NCBI RefSeq assembly: GCF_018614955.1
Contig: NZ_JAGGNV010000004.1
Span: forward strand, 93,519-157,518
DNA length: 64,000 bases
DNA from: Variovorax paradoxus
GTDB taxonomy: Bacteria; Pseudomonadota; Gammaproteobacteria; Burkholderiales; Burkholderiaceae_C
Direction: 5' to 3'
The notes beneath the pieces were generated by a model that saw only the letters and a list, made by a program, of their open reading frames with translations, did no database searches and was not told where the DNA came from. Of the stretch, positions 10,388 to 18,659 are shown piece by piece (position 1 is the first letter of the stretch; each line of letters begins with the position of its first letter). Made by a program: the position numbers and the translations under genes.

Positions 10388-10394
10388 AGCACCC

Positions 10395-11525
10395 CTAGGC
10401 CAACGGACTCAACTCGTAACTGGTGCTCCGGCCGCCCGAATCGGATTTCTTCAGAACGCCGAGCGCGACGAGTTCGTTGATGTCGCGCAGCGCGGTATCG
10501 GGCGAACACTTCGCGATCGAGGCCCATTTGCTGCTCGTCAGCTTGCCCTCGAAACCGTCGAGCAGGCGATTGACGAGCTTGATCTGCCGCTCGTTCAACG
10601 GCGTCTCGGCCCAGCGCTGCCAGAAGCGCGACTTGCCCAGCACGGCCGACAGCGATGCCTCCGCGCCCTCGACCGCGCGCAACAGGCAGCCCAGGAACCA
10701 GGCCAGCCATGGCGTGACGTCCATCGCGCCCTTCTGCGTCCGCTCCAGCATCTCATAGTAGTCCTTGCGTTCTCGCTGGATCTGGGCCGAGAGGCTGTAG
10801 AAGCGCTGGCTCGACCCTTCCGCGCGGGCCAGCGCCATGTCGCCCACGGCACGCGCGATGCGGCCGTTGCCGTCGTCGAAGGGATGGAGCGTGACGAACC
10901 ACAGATGGGCCAGGCCCGCGTGGACCAGCGGGTCGCCGCCGCGCGACAGCTCGAACCATTCGAGGAAGCGGGCCATCTCCGCCTCCACCCGTTGCGCGGG
11001 CGGCGCCTCGAAGTGCAGCTTGCGCCGCCCCACAGGACCGGACACCACCTGCATCGGCCCTGAGGCATCGTCTCTCCATGCGCCGGTACGGATCGGCGAA
11101 ACGCCGCTGTAGCCGGTCGGGAAAAGCGCGGCATGCCAACCGAACAGGCGCTCGCGCGTCAGGGGCTGGGCATGCACGCCGGTGGCGTCGAGCACCATCT
11201 CCACCACGCCGTCGACGTTCCGGTCGGCCGGCGCCAGCGCGCCGATGTCCAGGCCCAGCCGGCGCGCGATGGACGAACGCACGGTCTCGGGGTTGAGCTG
11301 CTCGCCTTCGATCTCGCTCGTCTTGAGCACGTCGTCGGTCAGCACCCGCAGGGTGGCCGCGTCCCGCTGCGGCATGCCCATGGCCGTCATCCGCCCGAGC
11401 AGATGGCCTTGGGCGCCGTGGACTGCAGCGAGCGGCGCGGCGAGGCGGGACAGGTCGTAGCGCAGGCGCGGCCAGCTGGGGTGCTGCCAGATATAGACGC
11501 CTGCTTCACTATCTCCGCTGTTCAT
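10395..11525 (-). CDS. Fic-family protein with DUF4172 N-terminus and C-terminal winged helix
   Basis: A 376-residue protein. The N-terminus (YIWQHPSWPRLRYD) fits DUF4172, followed by an inhibitory-helix motif TSEIEG at 69-74 that matches (S/T)xxxE(G/N). The Fic catalytic motif HPFDDGNGRIAR is at 214-225 with His214. The last 60 residues look like a winged helix (KWASIAKCSPDTALRDINEL). Fic enzymes transfer AMP or other nucleotidyl groups to hydroxyl side chains; an N-terminal inhibitory motif indicates an auto-inhibited enzyme. The start at 11525 lies inside a repeated inverted-repeat array, suggesting that the protein binds its own promoter. It ends 8 bases from the convergent CopD-like gene. 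Confidence 0.92.
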   Translation of the reverse strand: MNSGDSEAGVYIWQHPSWPRLRYDLSRLAAPLAAVHGAQGHLLGRMTAMGMPQRDAATLRVLTDDVLKTSEIEGEQLNPETVRSSIARRLGLDIGALAPADRNVDGVVEMVLDATGVHAQPLTRERLFGWHAALFPTGYSGVSPIRTGAWRDDASGPMQVVSGPVGRRKLHFEAPPAQRVEAEMARFLEWFELSRGGDPLVHAGLAHLWFVTLHPFDDGNGRIARAVGDMALARAEGSSQRFYSLSAQIQRERKDYYEMLERTQKGAMDVTPWLAWFLGCLLRAVEGAEASLSAVLGKSRFWQRWAETPLNERQIKLVNRLLDGFEGKLTSSKWASIAKCSPDTALRDINELVALGVLKKSDSGGRSTSYELSPLA

Positions 11526-11608
11526 GCGGAGATTGTGCGCCCTATTCTCCGCAAATGCCGCATGATTTACCGCAAAATATGCGGAGAATAGGCTCCGTAA
11601 TCTCCGCA
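11525..11608. promoter_or_regulatory. duplicated inverted-repeat operator at the fic promoter
   Basis: The element TGCGGAGA-N13-TCTCCGCA occurs twice with identical geometry: 11525-11532/11546-11553 and 11580-11587/11601-11608. In both copies the half-sites are 21 bp apart start to start, two helical turns; the copies are 55 bp apart. The inner half-sites extend to a 13-bp perfect inverted repeat (11541-11553 with 11580-11592). The array begins at the fic start codon, so it must overlap its promoter. Confidence 0.85.
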
Positions 11609-11637
11609 CGCAGACGCAGACGCGTGCGCCGAGAACC

Positions 11638-12894
11638 TCAGCGGACCACGGTCCACCAGGCTGCGGCCCAGGCGAGCCCGAGGCTGGTGATGAGCGCGGC
11701 CGAGACGCGCAGCGCATAGCTGAGGCCGCCGGCGATGGCGGCCACCGTGCAGCGCGTCAGCGTGTTGGCGCTGACCGCCAGGCAGACGCCGAGCACGAAA
11801 CGCTCAGCCTGCAAGGCGCCGGCCGCATGCAGCGAGGCCAGGGACGCCACGGGCGCATGCGCGTCCGCCAAGGCGGCGAGTGCGACGCTTACGCCGAGCC
11901 CGGCATCGCCGAAGCGGCGCTGCGCGCTGCCTACCAGCACTGCGACCACGGCCAGCATCGCGGCGACTGCGAGCGCTTCGCGCGGGCGCAGCGCGCTGCC
12001 CTTTCTCTCCGGCTGCCCGGCGTCACCCGCCGACCGATGCGACCAGACCGGCAGCAGGCCGACGACCGCCGCGCCGAGCGCACCGGCGAGTGCGGCCGGC
12101 AGCAGCGCAACGGCGGCGGCGGGCGACAGGGCAACGCTCATCAGCAAGGCCTGCACCCATGTCGCCACCGCCGACAGCGCAGCGCCCGATGCCAGAACCG
12201 GCGTCTGTGCGGGCTGCGCGCGGGCCCGGCTGCCGAACGACGCCACGGTCGCGGTGCTCGAGACGAATCCCGACAACAGGCCGGACACCAGCAAGCCGGC
12301 GCGCGCGCCGAGCCAGCGCAGCGCCAGCTGCCCGACGGCCTGGATGCCCATGATCAGCAGCACCAGCGCCGCGAGCGGCCGCGGCTCGATGCCGCCGAGC
12401 GCCGCGATCGGCTGCGACGGGATCAACGGCAGCGCGATCAGCGCGAGCGCAGCCAGCAGGATCGCGTCATGGACTTCCTGCTGGCTCAGCCATTGCGTTG
12501 CGAAACGGTGCAGCCGCGTGCGCGCCACCAGCAGCAGCGCAAGACCGGCCCCGCAGGCGCCCCCCAGCGCCGGCGACAGCACCGACTGCACGCCGATCAG
12601 ATAGGTTGCGAACAGCGCCACCTCGGTCGTCAGCCCCGGATCGCGCGAGCGGCTCTTCCAGTAGGAGAGCGCGCCGAGCACTCCGACCAGCGCCGCACCC
12701 ACGACGACCAGACCCGGCACCGGCAGCAGTTGCGCGAGCGCGCCGGCCACCGACGCCAGCGCGAAGGTGCGCAGGCCCGCGGCCGCCCGGTCCGCACCGC
12801 GGCCCTTGCGGCGCTCGCGTTCGATGCCGATCAGAAGGCCCGCGCCCAATGCGACGGCCAAGCCGACGATCGCATCCTGCGTGGGGCCGTTCAC
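11638..12894 (-). CDS. MgtC/SapB plus DUF4010 membrane protein
   Basis: A 418-residue polytopic membrane protein with about a dozen hydrophobic helices. The N-terminal part (LAVALGAGLLIGIERERRK) matches the MgtC/SapB domain, and the C-terminal half (LLIMGIQAVGQLALRWLG, LLSGFVSSTATV) matches DUF4010. Members of this fused family are uncharacterised transport-like proteins. The start lies 7 bases after the CoA-transferase stop on the same strand, so it may be transcribed with the glutaryl-CoA genes. The function is not inferable beyond a membrane location. Confidence 0.87.
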   Translation of the reverse strand: MNGPTQDAIVGLAVALGAGLLIGIERERRKGRGADRAAAGLRTFALASVAGALAQLLPVPGLVVVGAALVGVLGALSYWKSRSRDPGLTTEVALFATYLIGVQSVLSPALGGACGAGLALLLVARTRLHRFATQWLSQQEVHDAILLAALALIALPLIPSQPIAALGGIEPRPLAALVLLIMGIQAVGQLALRWLGARAGLLVSGLLSGFVSSTATVASFGSRARAQPAQTPVLASGAALSAVATWVQALLMSVALSPAAAVALLPAALAGALGAAVVGLLPVWSHRSAGDAGQPERKGSALRPREALAVAAMLAVVAVLVGSAQRRFGDAGLGVSVALAALADAHAPVASLASLHAAGALQAERFVLGVCLAVSANTLTRCTVAAIAGGLSYALRVSAALITSLGLAWAAAWWTVVR

Positions 12895-12901
12895 GCTGCC
12901 C

Positions 12902-14134
12902 CTAGACCACGCCCGCTTCGCGCAGCGCGGCGCGCTGCCTTTCGTCGATGCCCAGTTCGGCCAGCACCTCGTCGGTGTGCTGGCCCAGTGCCGGCGGCGC
13001 GTGCCGCAGCACCGGCGGCGTGCTTTGAAGGCGCAGCGGGCTCGCGACGCCGACGATGTGGTCGATGCCGTCGCCGGCCTGGCGCGGCATCGACACCGCG
13101 AGGCCGCGCGCCTTGACCTGCTCGTCCTCGAAGGCCTGCGCGATGTCGTTGATCGGGCCGCAGGGCACGGCCTTGTCCTCGAGCAGCGCGATCCATTCGG
13201 CGGTGGTGCGCGTGCGCGTGACGGCCTCCATCTGCGGGATCAGCACTTCGCGATGGCGCACGCGCAGCGTGTTGGTCGCGAAGCGCGGATCGCTCGCCCA
13301 GTCGGCATGGCCGGCCGCCTCGCAGAAGCGCGCGAACTGGCCGTTGTTGCCGATGGCCAGCAGCATCGCGCCGTCCTTCGTGTGGAAGTCCTGGTAGGGC
13401 GCCAGGCTCGGGTGGCTGTTGCCCTGGCGCCGCGGCGCGACACCGGTGTTGAGAAAGGCGCTGGCCTGGTTGGCGAGGATGGCCATGCCGACGTCGAGCA
13501 GCGCCATGTCGATGTGCTGGCCTTCGCCCGTGCGATGCCGCACCTCGAGCGCGGCCAGGATGGCGCTCGACGCGTAGACGCCGGTGAACAGGTCGGTGAG
13601 CGCCACGCCCACGCGCAGCGGGCCGCCGCCGGGCACGTCGTCGGGCCGGCCGGTGATGCTCATCATGCCGCTGGTGGCCTGGATCATCAGGTCGTAGCCG
13701 GCGCGCGAGGCATGCGGGCCGTCGTGGCCGAAGCCGGTCACGCTGCAGTAGATGAGCCGCGGATTGGCCGCGCGCAGGCTTTCGTGGTCGAGGCCGTACT
13801 GCTTCAGGCCGCCGGTCTTGAAGTTCTCCACCACGATGTCGCTCTGCGCGGCCATCTTCTTCAAGAGCGCCTGGCCCTCGAGCGAGGCCATGTCGATGGT
13901 GACCGAGCGCTTGTTGCGGTTGCAGGCGGTGAAGTAGGTGGCCTGGTCGGTGTCGCGGCCGTGCGCGTCCTTCAGGAAGGGCGGGCCCCAGGTGCGCGTG
14001 TCGTCGCCGACGCCGGGGCGTTCGATCTTGACGACGTCGGCCCCAAGGTCGGCGAGGATCTGGGTGCACCACGGGCCGGCGAGCACGCGGGAGAGGTCGA
14101 GAACCTTGATGCCGTCGAGTGCTGCGGCGGCCAT
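12902..14134 (-). CDS. class III (CaiB/BaiF) CoA-transferase
   Basis: A 410-residue family III CoA-transferase. It begins with the typical LDGIKVLDLSRVLAGPWCTQ and carries the catalytic aspartate equivalent Asp181 in VALTDLFTG. Family members move CoA between carboxylic acids through a glutamyl/aspartyl-CoA thioester type intermediate. It starts 1 base after the stop of the glutaryl-CoA dehydrogenase gene. By context it would activate glutarate to glutaryl-CoA, as in human SUGCT and its bacterial neighbours of gcdH. Confidence 0.93.
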   Translation of the reverse strand: MAAAALDGIKVLDLSRVLAGPWCTQILADLGADVVKIERPGVGDDTRTWGPPFLKDAHGRDTDQATYFTACNRNKRSVTIDMASLEGQALLKKMAAQSDIVVENFKTGGLKQYGLDHESLRAANPRLIYCSVTGFGHDGPHASRAGYDLMIQATSGMMSITGRPDDVPGGGPLRVGVALTDLFTGVYASSAILAALEVRHRTGEGQHIDMALLDVGMAILANQASAFLNTGVAPRRQGNSHPSLAPYQDFHTKDGAMLLAIGNNGQFARFCEAAGHADWASDPRFATNTLRVRHREVLIPQMEAVTRTRTTAEWIALLEDKAVPCGPINDIAQAFEDEQVKARGLAVSMPRQAGDGIDHIVGVASPLRLQSTPPVLRHAPPALGQHTDEVLAELGIDERQRAALREAGVV

Positions 14135-14135
14135 G

Positions 14136-15332
14136 TCAGTTGGCGAAAGCGGCGATGCCGGTCTGGGCGCGACCCAGGATCAGCGCATGGATGTCGTGCG
14201 TGCCTTCGTAGGTGTTGACCACTTCGAGGTTGACCAGGTGCCGCGCCACGCCGAACTCGTCGCTGATGCCGTTGCCGCCCATCATGTCGCGGGCGAGCCG
14301 GGCGATGTCGAGCGCCTTGCCGCAGGAGTTGCGCTTGAGCAGCGAGGTGACCTCGACCGAGGCCGTGCCCTCGTCCTTCATGCGGCCCAGGCGCAGACAG
14401 CCCTGCAGGCCCAGCGTGATCTCGGTCTGCATGTCGGCCAGCTTCTTCTGGATCAGCTGGTTGGCCGCGAGCGGGCGGCCGAACTGCTTGCGGTCCAGCG
14501 TGTACTGGCGTGCGCGGTGCCAGCAGTCTTCGGCGGCGCCGAGCGCGCCCCAGGAGATGCCGTAGCGCGCGCTGTTGAGGCAGGTGAAGGGACCCTTCAG
14601 ACCCTGCACTTCGGGGAACGCGTTCTCTTCGGGGCAGAACACGTTGTCCATCACGATCTCGCCGGTGATGCTGGCGCGCAGGCCGACCTTGCCGTGGATC
14701 GTCGGGGCGGAGAGGCCCTTGGCGCCCTTCTCGAGCACGAAGCCGCGGATCGGCCCGACCGTGCCGCTCTCGCTCACTTCCTTGGCCCAGACCACGAACA
14801 CGTCGGCGATAGGGCTGTTGCTGATCCACATCTTGGCGCCGGTGAGCGAGTAGCCGCCGGCCACCTTCTTGGCGCGCGTGACCATGCTGCCGGGGTCGGA
14901 GCCGTGGTCGGGTTCGGTCAGGCCGAAGCAGCCGATCCATTCGCCGGTGGCGAGCTTGGGCAGGTACTTCTGCTTCTGCGCCTCGGTGCCGAACTCGTTG
15001 ATGGGCACCATCACCAGCGAGCTCTGCACGCTGGCCATCGAGCGGTAGCCTGAATCGACGCGCTCGACCTCGCGCGCGATCAGGCCGTAGCAGACGTAGT
15101 TGAGGCCGGGGCCGCCGTACTGCTCGGGGATCGTCGGGCCCAAGAGGCCCAGCGCACCCATTTCGCGAAAGATGGCGGGATCGGTCTCGCCGGTGCGGAA
15201 GGCGTCGAGCACGCGGGGCGCGAGGCGTTCCTGGCAATAGGCATTGGCGGCATCGCGCACCATGCGTTCGTCGGCGGTGAGCTGCTGGTCGAGCAGAAGG
15301 GGATCTTCCCAGTGAAAGGCGGCGTGGGCCAT
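14136..15332 (-). CDS. gcdH: glutaryl-CoA dehydrogenase
   Basis: A 398-residue acyl-CoA dehydrogenase. The C-terminal [21 protein letters not shown] is the hallmark of glutaryl-CoA dehydrogenase, with catalytic Glu376. Other family signatures are [13 protein letters not shown] (FAD/substrate) and [12 protein letters not shown]. It oxidises and decarboxylates glutaryl-CoA to crotonyl-CoA in lysine, tryptophan and glutarate catabolism. The start at 15332 is chosen because GGAG lies 9 bases upstream; an upstream in-frame ATG at 15410 lacks one and overlaps the promoter region. A LysR gene diverges from it. Confidence 0.95.
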   Translation of the reverse strand: MAHAAFHWEDPLLLDQQLTADERMVRDAANAYCQERLAPRVLDAFRTGETDPAIFREMGALGLLGPTIPEQYGGPGLNYVCYGLIAREVERVDSGYRSMASVQSSLVMVPINEFGTEAQKQKYLPKLATGEWIGCFGLTEPDHGSDPGSMVTRAKKVAGGYSLTGAKMWISNSPIADVFVVWAKEVSESGTVGPIRGFVLEKGAKGLSAPTIHGKVGLRASITGEIVMDNVFCPEENAFPEVQGLKGPFTCLNSARYGISWGALGAAEDCWHRARQYTLDRKQFGRPLAANQLIQKKLADMQTEITLGLQGCLRLGRMKDEGTASVEVTSLLKRNSCGKALDIARLARDMMGGNGISDEFGVARHLVNLEVVNTYEGTHDIHALILGRAQTGIAAFAN

Positions 15333-15504
15333 GTGTGGTCTCCGGTATAGGGGCTTGAGGTTGACCCGATCGTAAGCGCGCGGCATGGCGAGCGCAAACG
15401 AGGATTCCACACCCAGTTATGCGTTCTGCTCACTTCATAGCACAATGCCGGAACGTCTTGCCATTGGCAGCGCCGTTGCTTCAACTATGTAGCACCCGCA
15501 TACC
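15333..15504. promoter_or_regulatory. divergent gcdH/lysR control region
   Basis: These 172 bases separate gcdH from the LysR gene and must hold both promoters. A small inverted repeat TGCC-ATT-GGCA (15459-15469) and the pair CATAG (15436-15440) and CTATG (15485-15489) are candidate LysR half-sites. None is a clear T-N11-A box. Confidence 0.4.
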
Positions 15505-16476
15505 ATGCGTCGAAAAATCCCCTCCACCCAGGCCCTGATCTGCTTCGAGGCCGCCGCGCGTCACGAGAGCTACACGCGCGCCGCGCAGGAGCTCGCGCTC
15601 ACGCAGAGCGCGGTGTCGCGCCAGATCACGGCGCTGGAGGACTTCCTGGGCATGGCGCTGTTCCGCCGCACGCGCCACGGCGTCGCCCTGACACCCGGCG
15701 GCGCCGACTACGCGCGCCAGATCGCGCGCCAGCTCGACACCATGGAGCGCGACACGCTCGACGCGATGGCGCGCCAGGGCCTGGGCGGCTCGCTCCAGCT
15801 TGCGGCGGTGCCGACCTTCGCCACGCGCTGGCTGATCCCGCGGCTGCCCGGCTTCGCCGCCCTGCATCCCGACATCACGGTGCACATCGAAACGCGCACC
15901 CGCCCCTTTCTCTTCAACGACACCCCCTTCGATGCCGCGCTCTACGCGGGCACCAGCGCGCAGACCGCCAACTGGGCCGGCACGCAATCGACTCTTCTGC
16001 TGCACGAGGACGTGGTGCCGGTGTGCAGCCCGGCGCTGATGGCGCCGCGCAAGCAGCTCTCGCCGGCGGCGGTCGCGCGGCTGCCGCTCCTGCAGCAGAG
16101 CACCCGGCCCGACGGCTGGCACCAGTGGTTCGACGCGCAGGGGGTGGATGCGCCGCGCGCGCGCAGCGGGCCGCGCTACGAGCTGTTCTCGATGCTGGCG
16201 ATCGCTGCCGCGCACGGCCTCGGCATGGCGCTGATGCCGCGCATGCTGATCGAGCCCGAGCTGGCGCGCGGCGAGCTGGTCGTGGCCTGCAACCGGCCGC
16301 TGCGCGCGGAGCGCGGCTACTTTCTGGTGACGCCCGCGACGCACGACGAGCGCCCGGCGCTCGGGTTCTTTCGCCAGTGGCTGGTCGCGCAGTGCGCGGC
16401 CGCCGATCAGGCCGGCAAGGCCAGCAGGCGCCCCGACAAGGGCGCGCTCGCCAGCGTGTCCAGTGCCACGCCCTGA
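15505..16476 (+). CDS. LysR-family regulator (GcvA-like), probable regulator of gcdH
   Basis: A 323-residue LysR protein. The winged helix spans about residues 5-65 with STQALICFEAAARHESYTRA and LTQSAVSRQITALEDFLG, and the effector domain follows from about residue 95. The style (RRKIPST at the start, HGVALTPGG) is that of the GcvA subgroup. It diverges from gcdH across 172 bp, the standard layout for a LysR activator of the neighbouring catabolic genes, with glutarate or glutaryl-CoA as plausible effector. Confidence 0.93.
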   Translation: MRRKIPSTQALICFEAAARHESYTRAAQELALTQSAVSRQITALEDFLGMALFRRTRHGVALTPGGADYARQIARQLDTMERDTLDAMARQGLGGSLQLAAVPTFATRWLIPRLPGFAALHPDITVHIETRTRPFLFNDTPFDAALYAGTSAQTANWAGTQSTLLLHEDVVPVCSPALMAPRKQLSPAAVARLPLLQQSTRPDGWHQWFDAQGVDAPRARSGPRYELFSMLAIAAAHGLGMALMPRMLIEPELARGELVVACNRPLRAERGYFLVTPATHDERPALGFFRQWLVAQCAAADQAGKASRRPDKGALASVSSATP

Positions 16477-16488
16477 CGCGCGGTCGTG

Positions 16489-16569
16489 ATGGAGAGCTGC
16501 TGGGCATCCGGCCCGCCGCTGGTGGATTTCGACTATGCGGGTCGGAGCTATCACCTGAAGAGCGAATAA
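16489..16569 (+). other. 26-codon open frame of uncertain status
   Basis: An ATG-to-TAA frame whose product contains VDFDYAGRSYHL. It could be a leftover C-terminal fragment of a lost gene between lysR and the zinc ribbon gene; there is no good ribosome binding site. Reported so that the 147-base gap is accounted for. Confidence 0.2.
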
Positions 16570-16623
16570 GGAAGAGAATCGCGTCCCGGGTCCCCGAGTC
16601 CCGATTCAGGATGGAGACGCGCG

Positions 16624-16788
16624 ATGCCTACCTACCAGTACCGTTGCCAGAAATGCGGCGAGGTGTTCGAGCACGCCGAACATGTTGCCGAGCATGCCAC
16701 CGTCCATTTGCGCTGCCCCAAATGCGGCAGCGAGGCAGTCCAGCCGCAGCCGACACAATTCTTTGCCAGGACATCCAAGAAGAGCTAG
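16624..16788 (+). CDS. FmdB-like zinc-ribbon protein, 54 residues
   Basis: This short gene encodes MPTYQYRCQKCG at the start and a second CPKCG near residue 32, giving the two CxxC knuckles of the FmdB/CxxC_CXXC_SSSS zinc-ribbon family. The ATG follows GGATGGAGACGCG. FmdB-like proteins are thought to be small regulatory or chaperone-like zinc proteins; no function is established for this subgroup. It lies just upstream of a peroxiredoxin gene. Confidence 0.8.
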   Translation: MPTYQYRCQKCGEVFEHAEHVAEHATVHLRCPKCGSEAVQPQPTQFFARTSKKS

Positions 16789-16882
16789 GCATCCGGCCCG
16801 GCGCTCTTCTATGCTTTGAGGCTTGCCGCATCGTCGGCAGCACGCGTTTGTTGTAGGTCAATCTCTTTTTCGAGGAGCGAAC

Positions 16883-17542
16883 ATGTCACTACGCATCAAC
16901 GACGAAGCCCCCAACTTTACGGCCAAGACGACCAAGGGGGAAATCAACTTCCACGAATGGATCGGCGACCAGTGGGCGATCCTGTTCTCGCACCCCAAGG
17001 ACTTCACGCCGGTGTGCACCACCGAGCTGGGCTACATGGCGAAGATCGAGCCCGAGTTCACCAAGCGCAATGCCAAGCTGATCGGCCTGAGCATCGATCC
17101 GGTCGATGCCCATGACCGCTGGTCCAAGGACATCGAGGAAACGCAGGGCTACCTGCCCACCTACCCGATGATCGGCGACACCGACCTCAAGGTGGCCAAG
17201 CTCTACAACATGCTGCCCGCCGAGGAGCCCGGCAGCTCCGAGGGCCGCACCGCCGCCACCAACGCGACCGTGCGCTCGGTCTTCGTCATCGGCCCGGACA
17301 AGAAGATCAAGCTGATGCTGACCTACCCGATGACCACCGGCCGCAACTTCGACGAAATCCTGCGCGTGCTCGACTCGATGCAGCTGACCGCCAAGCACAA
17401 GGTCGCCACGCCGGTGAACTGGAAGCAGGGCGAGGACGTGATCATCGCCGGCTCGGTGTCGGACGACGACGCCAAGAAGCTGTTCCCGGGCGGCTGGAAC
17501 GCGCCCAAGCCCTATCTGCGCGTGGTCAAGCAACCCGGCTGA
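16883..17542 (+). CDS. 1-Cys peroxiredoxin (Prx6-like)
   Basis: A 219-residue thioredoxin-fold peroxidase with the peroxidatic cysteine Cys45 in HPKDFTPVCTTELG. The long C-terminal domain (MQLTAKHKVATPVNW, ending PYLRVVKQ) is that of Prx6 proteins, which lack a conserved resolving cysteine. It reduces H2O2 and organic hydroperoxides in the cytoplasm. The ATG at 16883 has GAGGAGCG upstream. Downstream comes a persulfide dioxygenase-like gene, so the pair looks like an oxidative and sulfur stress unit. Confidence 0.95.
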   Translation: MSLRINDEAPNFTAKTTKGEINFHEWIGDQWAILFSHPKDFTPVCTTELGYMAKIEPEFTKRNAKLIGLSIDPVDAHDRWSKDIEETQGYLPTYPMIGDTDLKVAKLYNMLPAEEPGSSEGRTAATNATVRSVFVIGPDKKIKLMLTYPMTTGRNFDEILRVLDSMQLTAKHKVATPVNWKQGEDVIIAGSVSDDDAKKLFPGGWNAPKPYLRVVKQPG

Positions 17543-17556
17543 GTTCGGCGGACCGC

Positions 17557-18597
17557 ATGGTCTTCGAGCAGGTCGCGACCGGCGGCTGCCAGTCCTACCT
17601 GGTCGGCTGCGACCAGAGCTGCGCCGCAGCGCTTATCGATCCGGAACTGAGCCAGATCGACCACTACATCGCGCTCGCCGCCCGCGACGGCGTGCGCATC
17701 CGCTACCTGATCGACACCCACACGCATGCCGACCACTTCTCGGCCACGCGCGAACTCGCGCGCCAGCTCAAGGTGCCGGTGGTGATGCACCGCAAGAGCC
17801 CGGCGCCCTTCGTCGACATGCGCATCGGCGACGGCGAGATGATCGTGCTCGGCAAGCTCAGGCTGCAGGCCATCCACACGCCGGGCCACACGGCCGACTC
17901 GATGTGCCTGCAGGTGGAGGACCGCCTGTTCACCGGCGACACGCTGCTGATCGGCGCCACCGGCCGCACCGACCTGCCCAGTGGCGATCCCGAGGCGCTC
18001 TACGACAGCCTGTTCAACCGCGTGCTGCGGCTGGACCCGGCGCTCAAGGTCTGCCCGGCGCACGACTACAAGGGGCGCACGCATTCGACCATCGGCGAGG
18101 AGCTGGCATCGAACCCGCGCCTGCAGAAGCGCGAGCGCGCGGAGTTCGTCGAGATGATGAAGGGCCTGAACCTCACGATGCCCACGCATGTGACCGAGGC
18201 GCTGCGCACCAACATGAGCGGCGGCAAGACGGTGGCACGCCTCCTGGCCGAGGCCAGCGCGACGGTGCCCTTCATGTCGCTGGCCGAGCTCAAGACGCGC
18301 GTGGAGGCCGGCGAGGACGACCTCATCGTGCTCGACGTGCGCGAGCGCGAAGCCTACGAGGCGGGCCACGTGCCCGGCGCGCGCCTGCTGCCGCGCGGCC
18401 AGCTGGAGCTGCGCGTCAACCAGGACCTGCCCGATCCGACGCGGCGCATCCTGAGCTGCTGCGAACTGGGCTACATCTCGACGCTGGCGGCGGCAACGCT
18501 GCGCGACATGGGCTTCCTGCACGCGGTGGCGCTCGACGGCGGCATGAAGGCCTGGCGCGAAGCGGGCTATCCGCTGAAGGCCGGGCGCGAGCCCTGA
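17557..18597 (+). CDS. MBL-fold persulfide dioxygenase-like protein fused to rhodanese
   Basis: A 346-residue two-domain protein. The N-terminal metallo-beta-lactamase domain has His55-x-His57-x-Asp59-His60 (THTHADH), later HTPGHT and TGDTLLIGATGRTDL, as in ETHE1/Blh enzymes. The C-terminal rhodanese domain (about 240-346) has a catalytic loop beginning Cys302 (CELGYIS). Such fusions oxidise glutathione persulfide to sulfite and handle sulfane sulfur. It starts 14 bases after the peroxiredoxin stop. Its stop codon is embedded in a long perfect hairpin (18589-18625). Confidence 0.9.
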   Translation: MVFEQVATGGCQSYLVGCDQSCAAALIDPELSQIDHYIALAARDGVRIRYLIDTHTHADHFSATRELARQLKVPVVMHRKSPAPFVDMRIGDGEMIVLGKLRLQAIHTPGHTADSMCLQVEDRLFTGDTLLIGATGRTDLPSGDPEALYDSLFNRVLRLDPALKVCPAHDYKGRTHSTIGEELASNPRLQKRERAEFVEMMKGLNLTMPTHVTEALRTNMSGGKTVARLLAEASATVPFMSLAELKTRVEAGEDDLIVLDVREREAYEAGHVPGARLLPRGQLELRVNQDLPDPTRRILSCCELGYISTLAAATLRDMGFLHAVALDGGMKAWREAGYPLKAGREP

Positions 18598-18625
18598 GCT
18601 CGCGGCCGGCGCGAGCTCAGGGCTC
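18589..18625 (+). terminator. 16-bp perfect hairpin across the rhodanese-fusion stop codon
   Basis: GAGCCCTGAGCTCGCG (18589-18604) pairs perfectly with 18610-18625 around the 5-base loop GCCGG; TGA at 18595-18597 is inside the stem. No U-tract follows, so it is not a textbook Rho-independent terminator. It may end or attenuate transcription between the sulfur genes and the sheath gene, or stabilise the upstream message. Confidence 0.6.
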
Positions 18626-18659
18626 CCTCCAGCGACCGCTGGCCCAACCTGGAACCGCC

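Noticed and set aside
18589..18625. Standard Rho-independent terminator
   Set aside because: The stem is perfect but no run of T follows, so it is reported as a hairpin with uncertain role.
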